64,000 nt of DNA. It comes from Janthinobacterium sp. 344. Its GTDB lineage: Bacteria > Pseudomonadota > Gammaproteobacteria > Burkholderiales > Burkholderiaceae_D. Position 1 is the first letter of the stretch, and each line of letters opens with the position of its first letter. The notes under the pieces are model-generated. The model did not search any database and was not told the origin of the DNA. It saw nothing but the letters and a program-made list of their open reading frames with translations. The stretch lies in the NCBI RefSeq assembly GCF_900112025.1, contig NZ_FOKL01000004.1, positions 73,344-137,343 on the forward strand, written 5' to 3'. Made by a program: the position numbers and the translations under genes. Below, in pieces: positions 57,000-64,000 of this stretch.

Positions 57000-59900
57000 T
57001 TACGCCACGCCGTCGGCCAGCAAGCGCTCCACCTCGGCCAGCAATTCATCCTCCTGGAACGGCTTGCCGAAATACGCATTCACGCCCAGCTCCAAGGCAT
57101 GCGTGCGGTGCTTGTCGGCGCTGCGCGAGGTGATCATGATGACGGGGATGGCGCGCGTCTTGTCGTCGCTGCGCACATTGCGCGTCAAATCGAAACCATC
57201 CATGCGCGGCATCTCCACGTCGACCAGCAGCAGGGCCGGCATGGCAGGCAGCTCCAGCGCGTGCAGCTGTTCCAGCGCATCGACGCCATCCTTGGCCAGC
57301 AGCACCAGATAGCCTTCGCGCTCGAACAGGCGCTGCATCACGCGGCGCACGGTCAGGGAATCGTCAACCACCATCACGCAGGCACGCGGCGCGGCCAGCA
57401 CGCTGGAGGCGGCGCGCTGCACGGCCGACGCCACCACGTACTGCGACAGCAGTTCCGGGTGGTGTTCAAGGTGCTGCGCCAGCGCCACCGGGTTCAAGAT
57501 CAGGACGATGTCGCCCGTGCCCAGCACCGTGGCGCCGGCGATGCCCGGCATGCGCGCCAGCTGCGGCCCCACATGCTTGACCACCACTTCGCGGTTGCCC
57601 AGTACGTCGTCGACCTGCAGCGCCAGCCTGTCATTGCCATTCCTGAGCAGCAGCACGGGCGCATGGCGCTGCACCGCCTGCGCCACCGGCGTCTCGCCCA
57701 GCATGGCGGACAAATGATGCAGCGCCAGCGCCTGGCCGTGCGACTCGATGCAGCCAGCCGCCTGCACCTGCTCCAGCTGCTCGCCTTTCAGGTGTAGCAC
57801 CTGCTCCACCAGCACGGAGGGCAAGGCATACGTCTTGCCGTTCGCCGCCAGCAGCACCACTTGCGTGACGGCCAGGGTCAGCGGCAGGTGTATCGTGAAG
57901 CGCATGCCTTGCCCCGCCTGCGTGGCCGTCTCGATCCGCCCGCCCAGTGCCAGCGCCTCGGAACGCACGATGTCCATGCCCACGCCGCGCCCCGCCAGTT
58001 CCGTCAGGCTGTCGGCGGTGGAAAAGCCCGCCGCGAAAATCAGCTCGGCCGCCTGCGCGTCGCTCAGTGGCGCGTCCGGCGCCACCAGGCCGGCGCTGAG
58101 CGCCTTGGCGCGGATGCGCTCCAGGTCCAGCCCCGCGCCATCGTCGGAAAAGGCGATCGCCACCTCGTTGCCCTGCTGGCTGACCTGCACCAGCAGTTCG
58201 CCCGTTTCGCTCTTGCCAGCGGCCAGGCGCGCGTCGCGCGGCTCGATGCCGTGCACGATGGCGTTGCGCAGCAGGTGTTCGAACGGCGCGGCCATGCGTT
58301 CCAGCACGCTGCGGTCGATTTCCACGCCACCGCCGCGGATGTCGAGGTTGACCCGCTTGTCGACTTCCTTGGCGCTTTGCCGCGCCACGCGGAACAGGCG
58401 TTCGGCGATGCTGGCAAACGGCACCATGCGGATCTGCATCAGGTCGCGCTGCAGCTCACGCGTCAGTCGCGCCTGCAGCACCAGGTCGTCCGTCACCGCA
58501 TCGACGCTGTGGCTGAGATTTTCATGGAAGGACGCCACGTCGTTGACGCTTTCTGCCATCATGCGCGTAAGCTCCTGCAGGCGCGTAAAACGGTCGAATT
58601 CGAGCGGATCGAAATCGCGCTCGCTGCCCACGGCCATGCGCGAGGCGATCTGCGATTCGGCCTGCATTTCCACTTCGCGCAACTGGCGCCGCAAGCGCTG
58701 CAGATTATCGGAAAACTCGGCCAGCGAAGCGCCCAGCACGCCCACCTCGTTTTCCATTTTCGAGCGCGTGATCGACACCTCCCCTGCCTGGTTCACCAGG
58801 CGGTCGAGGATATCGGCGCGCACGCGCACCAGCGCCGCCTTCGGCTCGGCGGCGGGCGTGTCCTCCATGCCCGGCAAGGGCAGCAACGGCTGCTGCAACT
58901 GCTCGAACAGGTGCAGCGCATGGTCGTAATGGGCCAGCAATTCCTCGAAGGCTTGCGGCGTGGCGGTGCCCGCGTGCAGCATGTTTTCGATATGCGTCTC
59001 GATTTCATGCGCATGCTGGCCCAGGCGCATGGCGCCGGCCATGCGCGCGCTGCCCTTCACCGTATGCAGGGTGCGCAGCAGCATCTGCGCCTGGCCGCTG
59101 TCGTGCGGCTGCTGCTGCCAGCTGCGCAGCGCCTCGCCGATCTGCGGCAGCAGGTCGGCGCCCTCTTCCAGGAAGACGGACAGCAGGTCGAGGTCGAGTT
59201 CATCGCTGATGCCGGCGCTGGCCGCCAGCAGCGCAGCCGCATCGGCCGGCATGATGGCCGGCACCGGCGCCTCTGGCAGCGCGTGCGCCAAAGGCGGCGC
59301 ATGCTCGAAGCCGGCGTCGAACAGGTCGTCGCTGGCACCGATGTCTGGCCGCGATGCTTCCGACGTAACAGGCGCTTCCGTCGGCTGCAGCGCATCGGCG
59401 ACAATGCTTGCATAGGTGGCGGCGAACAGGGTGTCGAGCTGCGGCGCTGGCACCTCGGCCAGCTCGTCGGGCAATTCCTCGTCCAGCGCTTGCGCGGATT
59501 GCGCCGGCGTGCCGACGATGCTGGCGTAGGTGGCGGCAAACAGGGCGTCGAGCCGCTCTTCCGGGCTTTCGCCGGGCGGCGCCGTCAAGGCCCGCCACAG
59601 GCTGTTGAGCGCTTCGATCATGTCCGGCTGCGCCGGCGCCAGGTCGCCCAGCGCGAACGCCTGCAGCATCTGCCCGATGCGCTGAGTGGCCTGCTCCAGC
59701 ACGTCGTGCTGCGCGTCGCGCAAGCCGGCCAGCGGCGGCACCACCGTTTCTATCGTTGTTTCCAGCGCATGCGCCAGGTCGCGCAGGGACTGGAAGCCCA
59801 CCGTGCCGGACGTTCCCGCCAGGGTATGCACGGCTTGCAGCGCCTCGCCACTGACGCCGCGCTGTTCGTGGCGCCACTCGCCAAAGTCGCGCGTGAGCAC

Positions 59901-62294
59901 GCGCAGCAGTTCATCCGTTTCGGCCAGATAGATGTTGTACAAGGGCAAGCTGATGCGCAGCTCGCCCACGTGCTTCAGGTGTTCGTCGGGCGCCGCGTGC
60001 GCGGCGGGCGCCGTGGCGGATGGAAAACCGATCACATTGCCATTGCTGGCCATGGGCGCGGCCGATGCCGGGCGAGGCTTGCGCAGTTCGAATGGCCCGC
60101 CTTCGCGCACGCGCTCGGCCGCCGCCAGCAGCATGCCGGCCTCGCGCTCGCGCCCCGCGCCGCCTTCCAGTTCGGCCACCCATTCGCTGAGCTGGTACCA
60201 GCCGTAATTGAGCAGGGTGAACAGATCGTCGCTGACGGGGCGCGCCTCGGCCAGCCAGGTATTCATGACCCGTTCGATGGCGCCGGCCGCCTCGGCAAAC
60301 TGCGCCAGGCCGATCATGCGGCTGCTGCCTTTCAAGGTGTGGAACGAGCGGCGCAGCATGGCCAGATGCTCGCCGCTGGCGGCCTGCTCACGCGGCAGGG
60401 CCAGGGTGGTGTCGACAAAGGCCAGCACTTCGCGCGCCTCGGCGATGAAGATGTCTAGCATTTCCGCATCGAGGGCTGCATCGGCCGGCGCGGCATCGAG
60501 GGCGGATGGCGCGGACGGTGCCAGGGCCTGGTCGAGCAGGGGCACGGGCACGCTGCCGGCGGCGGCGAATTTTTCAAACGGCAGCGCGCGGAAGGTGCCG
60601 GCGGCCGCGTCGAAATGAAAGCGCCCCTTGGCCGCTTGCGCATTGCGGCCCAGCATATCGACAAAGAAGCCCAGGGCGCTGACGTTTTGCGCGATCTCGT
60701 CGAGCGCCCCGGCCTGTCCGGATTCGCCCTCGATGGCGGGCAGCTGCAACACGGCCGCATCGACCTGCGCCACGGCCGCGCCGGCATCTGCCTGGCCCAG
60801 GCTGGCGAGTTGCTGCTGCAATTGCCGCAACAGGGGCGCCACGCCGTCGAGCGACGCGCGACGCGCGCCATCCGCGTAGTAGTCGTTGAGCAGTTTTTCC
60901 ACCTGGCGCAGGCCCGCCTTCATGTCGTCGGCCAGCGCGGCGACGGTCTGCCCCTGTTCGATCTGGCGCGACAGGTCGCCGGCGGCGGCAGGCGGCGGTG
61001 TCTCGCCGGCCAGCAGCGCCTGCAGGCGCGCGGCGATGGTTTCCGCGTTGCCGGCGAAATCGTCGGGCAGGCGCCGTACCTGCTCCAGGCCCGTCTCGGC
61101 AAACAGCAGCGCCGTGCCGATTTCCTGCTCCAGAGCGGCACTGCGTCCGCTGGCCACGGCTTGCCGCGCCACGGCCGCGCATTGGCGCAGCAGGCTGGCC
61201 AGGGACGGCAGTTTCAAGGATTCCGCATGCGCCGCCACGTCTTGCAGCGCCTGGCCAAACTCCGCGCCCAGCGCGGGATCGAGATCGGCCTGCGCCAAAC
61301 GGCTCCAGCTGGCGCGCGCCTGCGCGAGGGCCGTGCGCGCGCCCTGCAAGGCATCCTGGTCGACCTGGCCGTAGCGCCGCGTTTCCACATCGGCGGGCAC
61401 CAGACCATCGAGCGCGAACGCCGCGCGCAGCTGCTGCGCCGCCGGCGTCGGTGCGTCCGCGGCGGCGATGAAGAACAGGGCATCGCGCAACATCGTCTCG
61501 GGCAGGCTGGCCGTGCCCTGCGCCAGGCGCCGCAACTGCAGGTTGATCAGGCCGAACAGCTGTTTCACATATAGCGTGCCCATGCCCTCGCCGCTGGCCG
61601 CCAGTTCGGCAAACGCCTGCATCGCGTACCAGAAGGTGCGCGCCGGCGCGTCCTGCTGCGCGTCGGCCACCAGGGTCAAGGTTTCATGCAGGGCGGCCGC
61701 ATGCTGGCGCCGCGTGGCGTCATCCTGCGCCTTCAGGAACGGCAGCAGGGACTTTTCAAAGCGTCCGCGCCAGGCCGGATAATCGGCCCCTGGCGGCGCC
61801 TCGGCCAGCGCGATGGCATGGCCTTCCAGCACCGACGCTGGCGGGAAAAACAGGTCGGCCGGGTGGATGCGCTCGGCGCCCAGCATGCTTTGCAGGGCGC
61901 GGTAATACGGGAACAAGCGGGCCGGCTGCGGCGGCGTGCCGGCCACCAGGTCTTCCAGGTACTCGGTCAGGGCCTGATACAGCTCGGCGACGACCTGCGC
62001 GTGATCCACCGTGTATTCCAGGCTGCCGTCGCGAAAGCGCGCCAGCGCCTGCTCCGCGCCAGCCGTCAGCAGGCTGGCGCCGGCCACGTCGACCATCACC
62101 AGCGCGCCATGCGCCTGGTGCAAATGCGAGCGCGCATGCTGCAGCGCCGTGGCGCGTTCCTCGCGCTCGCGGCCGCCCGCTTCGAACAGCGCCGTTTTCG
62201 AGCGGCCCAGCGCTTCGCGGATTTCCACCATCACCCACGACAGGGGTTCGCTGTCGAACGGCTTGAACTGCTGCGGACTATCTGGTGTGCTCAT
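57000..62294 (-). CDS. chpA: ChpA-like hybrid chemosensory kinase (multi-Hpt CheA)
   Basis: 1,764 residues from the ATG at 62,294 (GAGG upstream); an in-frame ATG further up adds only 15 residues. Order: a degenerate Hpt-like N-terminus, then Hpt domains with HTLKGSSRMIG (~650), HTLAGTSGTVGF (~823) and HTVKGSARMAG (~1,076). A coiled dimerisation region follows (~1,190-1,260), then the HATPase (HLLRNAIVHGIEPRD ~1,348, GRGVGMDIV ~1,437), a CheW-like part and a receiver (VMVVDDSLTVRR, LLLVDVEMPRMDG ~1,690). It is shorter than Pseudomonas ChpA (~2,500) and has fewer Hpt domains. Next to PilJ it should control twitching motility. Confidence 0.9.
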   Translation of the reverse strand: MSTPDSPQQFKPFDSEPLSWVMVEIREALGRSKTALFEAGGREREERATALQHARSHLHQAHGALVMVDVAGASLLTAGAEQALARFRDGSLEYTVDHAQVVAELYQALTEYLEDLVAGTPPQPARLFPYYRALQSMLGAERIHPADLFFPPASVLEGHAIALAEAPPGADYPAWRGRFEKSLLPFLKAQDDATRRQHAAALHETLTLVADAQQDAPARTFWYAMQAFAELAASGEGMGTLYVKQLFGLINLQLRRLAQGTASLPETMLRDALFFIAAADAPTPAAQQLRAAFALDGLVPADVETRRYGQVDQDALQGARTALAQARASWSRLAQADLDPALGAEFGQALQDVAAHAESLKLPSLASLLRQCAAVARQAVASGRSAALEQEIGTALLFAETGLEQVRRLPDDFAGNAETIAARLQALLAGETPPPAAAGDLSRQIEQGQTVAALADDMKAGLRQVEKLLNDYYADGARRASLDGVAPLLRQLQQQLASLGQADAGAAVAQVDAAVLQLPAIEGESGQAGALDEIAQNVSALGFFVDMLGRNAQAAKGRFHFDAAAGTFRALPFEKFAAAGSVPVPLLDQALAPSAPSALDAAPADAALDAEMLDIFIAEAREVLAFVDTTLALPREQAASGEHLAMLRRSFHTLKGSSRMIGLAQFAEAAGAIERVMNTWLAEARPVSDDLFTLLNYGWYQLSEWVAELEGGAGREREAGMLLAAAERVREGGPFELRKPRPASAAPMASNGNVIGFPSATAPAAHAAPDEHLKHVGELRISLPLYNIYLAETDELLRVLTRDFGEWRHEQRGVSGEALQAVHTLAGTSGTVGFQSLRDLAHALETTIETVVPPLAGLRDAQHDVLEQATQRIGQMLQAFALGDLAPAQPDMIEALNSLWRALTAPPGESPEERLDALFAATYASIVGTPAQSAQALDEELPDELAEVPAPQLDTLFAATYASIVADALQPTEAPVTSEASRPDIGASDDLFDAGFEHAPPLAHALPEAPVPAIMPADAAALLAASAGISDELDLDLLSVFLEEGADLLPQIGEALRSWQQQPHDSGQAQMLLRTLHTVKGSARMAGAMRLGQHAHEIETHIENMLHAGTATPQAFEELLAHYDHALHLFEQLQQPLLPLPGMEDTPAAEPKAALVRVRADILDRLVNQAGEVSITRSKMENEVGVLGASLAEFSDNLQRLRRQLREVEMQAESQIASRMAVGSERDFDPLEFDRFTRLQELTRMMAESVNDVASFHENLSHSVDAVTDDLVLQARLTRELQRDLMQIRMVPFASIAERLFRVARQSAKEVDKRVNLDIRGGGVEIDRSVLERMAAPFEHLLRNAIVHGIEPRDARLAAGKSETGELLVQVSQQGNEVAIAFSDDGAGLDLERIRAKALSAGLVAPDAPLSDAQAAELIFAAGFSTADSLTELAGRGVGMDIVRSEALALGGRIETATQAGQGMRFTIHLPLTLAVTQVVLLAANGKTYALPSVLVEQVLHLKGEQLEQVQAAGCIESHGQALALHHLSAMLGETPVAQAVQRHAPVLLLRNGNDRLALQVDDVLGNREVVVKHVGPQLARMPGIAGATVLGTGDIVLILNPVALAQHLEHHPELLSQYVVASAVQRAASSVLAAPRACVMVVDDSLTVRRVMQRLFEREGYLVLLAKDGVDALEQLHALELPAMPALLLVDVEMPRMDGFDLTRNVRSDDKTRAIPVIMITSRSADKHRTHALELGVNAYFGKPFQEDELLAEVERLLADGVA

Positions 62295-62367
62295 GCATGC
62301 CTCGGTAAAGAAATCGTAGCGCAAAATCGGTACGCACAACGCGCCGCGCCCTGCACTGGCGCGGCGT

Positions 62368-64000
62368 TCAGGCGGCGACGCGGAAGCGCGACACCGAGTT
62401 TTTCAGTTCCTGCGCCAGCATCGACAACTTGTGGATCGATTGCGCCGTCTGCTGCGTGCCATCCTGGGTCTGTTCCGTCACGCTCAGGATATGCTGGATA
62501 TTCAAGGCCACGCCGCTGGCCGAACCGGCCTGCGTGCCGGTGGCGAACGAGATGCCCTGGATCAGTTCGGCCAGGTGCTTCGATACCTGGCTGATGTCGT
62601 TCAGCGCCGCGCCGGCCGCGTCGGACAGGCGCGCGCCCTCGACCACGCCCTGCGTGGATTTTTCCATCGCCCTGGTCGCATCCTGTGTATCGGCCTGGAT
62701 GGTGCGCACCAGCGCGCCGATCTGCTTGGCGGCGCCGGCCGAGCGCTCGGCCAGGCGCTGCACTTCCTCGGCGACGACGGAGAAGCCGCGTCCCGCCTCG
62801 CCAGCCGATGCCGCCTGGATGGCGGCGTTCAGCGCCAGCACGTTGGTCTGTTCCGTGATGTCGGAAATGAGCTCGGTGATCTCGCCGATCTCCTGCGACG
62901 ATTCGCCCAGGCGCTTGATGCGCTTGGAGGTGTCCTGGATCTGCTCGCGGATTTCATGCATGCCCTTGATGGCGTTTTCCACCGCCGTCGAGCCTTGCAG
63001 CGCGGCCGCCACCGACTGGCGCGCCACGTCGGCCGAGACGCTGGCCGATTTCGACACGTCGGTAATCGCGTTGGCCATTTTTACCACGGTGGCGCTGGCG
63101 TCGAGGATTTCGCGCGACTGCTGCTGCGAGGCGATCAGCAATTTGCTGGAGATGCTTTGCGCCTGCGTCGAGGCGCGGTTCACCTGTTCGGCCGTGGCCG
63201 TGACCCTGCCCACCAGGCCGCGCAATTCCTCCACCGTGTAGTTGACGGAATCGGCGATGGCGCCCGTGATGTCTTCCGAGACGGTGGCCTGCACCGTCAG
63301 GTCGCCGTCGGCCACCTTCTGCAGTTCATTCATCAGGCGCAGGATGGCCGCCTGGTTCTGGTCATTCTTGGCCTTGGCCTGCTCTTCCTTCTCCTGCGAC
63401 AGCAGGCGCTGGATTTCCGCCTCATGGCGGCGGCGCTCGGCCTCGCGCGTGCGGTTGACGGAATCCTGCAGCAGCACGCGGCCGATGCCGGCCGCCGCGA
63501 TCAATGTCAGCAGCACGCCGGCCACCATCAGCCAGAAGGCGATGCCCAGGGTTTCCTGGTTCGCGTGGTACATCTGCTGCAGCAGGGTCAGGCGCTGGCG
63601 CAGGTCTTCGTTTTCATTGAAGATCAGCTGCTCGGCGCTTTTCGCCGAACTGAATTTATCCAGGCGGTCGAGGATGGAGGAGACCAGCTTCTGGTAATTG
63701 TCGAAGCTGGCCTTCAGCGCCACCAGGCGCTCGCGCAGTTCGGCGTCGCGCGTGGGCGCCAGCTGCAGCGAGACGCTGCCATTGAGCAGGCCTTCGACGG
63801 CGGCGCGGAAATACGTCGTGTCGCGCCCCAGCGAAAACGCCGTCTCCGAGCTGATGCTGCCCGACGAGAGGAACTCGCTGGCGCTGCGGCTCATGCGCTG
63901 GCTCAGCATCATCAGCCGGCCGATGACGGCCAGGTCGCGCGCATTGCCGCCGCGCTGCACCTTGAGCGCCGCGATTTCCTCGGTCTGCGCCAGCAGCGCG
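62368..64000 (-). CDS. pilJ: PilJ-like methyl-accepting receptor, partial (front missing)
   Basis: The C-terminal ~540 residues are inside the window; the start lies beyond 64,000. A ligand-domain part (with [17 protein letters not shown]), a membrane helix ([20 protein letters not shown]) and a HAMP-like stretch come first. The signalling hairpin with [48 protein letters not shown] follows. No terminal pentapeptide for CheR is seen. The double sensor layout and the neighbouring ChpA kinase identify it as PilJ of type IV pilus signalling. Confidence 0.88.
   Translation of the reverse strand, partial: ALLAQTEEIAALKVQRGGNARDLAVIGRLMMLSQRMSRSASEFLSSGSISSETAFSLGRDTTYFRAAVEGLLNGSVSLQLAPTRDAELRERLVALKASFDNYQKLVSSILDRLDKFSSAKSAEQLIFNENEDLRQRLTLLQQMYHANQETLGIAFWLMVAGVLLTLIAAAGIGRVLLQDSVNRTREAERRRHEAEIQRLLSQEKEEQAKAKNDQNQAAILRLMNELQKVADGDLTVQATVSEDITGAIADSVNYTVEELRGLVGRVTATAEQVNRASTQAQSISSKLLIASQQQSREILDASATVVKMANAITDVSKSASVSADVARQSVAAALQGSTAVENAIKGMHEIREQIQDTSKRIKRLGESSQEIGEITELISDITEQTNVLALNAAIQAASAGEAGRGFSVVAEEVQRLAERSAGAAKQIGALVRTIQADTQDATRAMEKSTQGVVEGARLSDAAGAALNDISQVSKHLAELIQGISFATGTQAGSASGVALNIQHILSVTEQTQDGTQQTAQSIHKLSMLAQELKNSVSRFRVAA

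Noticed and set aside
57861-60458. 865-codon plus-strand frame opposite chpA
   Set aside because: Antisense shadow; the minus strand carries the complete ChpA domain series.

Overview
The window is about 62-64 percent G+C. Its gene order (miaB, phoH-like, ybeY, corC, lnt, glyQ, glyS, gmhB, plsC, DUF45 peptidase; waaA/waaC; pyrR-pyrB-inactive pyrC; ruvX-yqgE; a PilJ/ChpA chemosensory pair) points to a betaproteobacterium of the Burkholderiales, most likely Oxalobacteraceae (Janthinobacterium/Massilia/Duganella-like). This assignment is from memory of gene content, not from a search.

Layout. 1-5,810: a minus-strand myo-inositol catabolic operon, transcribed iolC(+DUF2090)-iolD-iolE-iolB-iolA, with the last gene cut by the window edge. 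5,821-22,252: a very unusual 16.4-kb tract in which the + strand has almost no T (about 3 percent) and little G (about 19 percent) while total G+C stays near 62 percent. 22,256-25,845: the intact front of a DUF1697 gene whose rear lies in the tract, a sensor histidine kinase, and a small protein plus HDOD protein pair, then a small helix-turn-helix protein. 26,483-37,899: tRNA and rRNA maturation, lipoprotein acylation, glycyl-tRNA synthetase, heptose phosphatase, acyltransferase and peptidase genes, all on +. 37,958-43,239: minus-strand envelope genes (waaA, waaC, phosphomannomutase, an H-NS protein, a WecA-like transferase). 43,686-50,115: apaH, then an AraC regulator with an AhpD-like protein, an acyl-CoA-dehydrogenase-like flavoprotein and a nitrate/sulfonate-type ABC importer. 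50,223-55,037: an acyltransferase, pyrimidine genes, ruvX and yqgE on minus. 55,425-56,888: photolyase. 57,000-64,000: ChpA-like hybrid kinase and PilJ-like receptor of type IV pilus signalling.

The main discovery is the 5,821-22,252 tract. It is neither ordinary coding DNA nor a simple insertion. Read on the minus strand it still carries ungapped ghosts of ordinary genes: the rear of DUF1697, a MalF/MalG/MalK-type sugar importer, and an FbpB/FbpC-type importer. In these ghosts the A residues of the sense strand have been replaced by C, G or T, and about half of the C residues by G or T, while G and T look untouched. Because all stop codons contain A, this also produces the many huge false open frames on both strands. 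The damage starts inside the DUF1697 gene and ends just upstream of the iolC ribosome binding site, so it looks like an overlay on an ordinary chromosome segment. I cannot tell from sequence alone whether it is a real strand-biased hypermutation or a data artefact; raw reads would decide.
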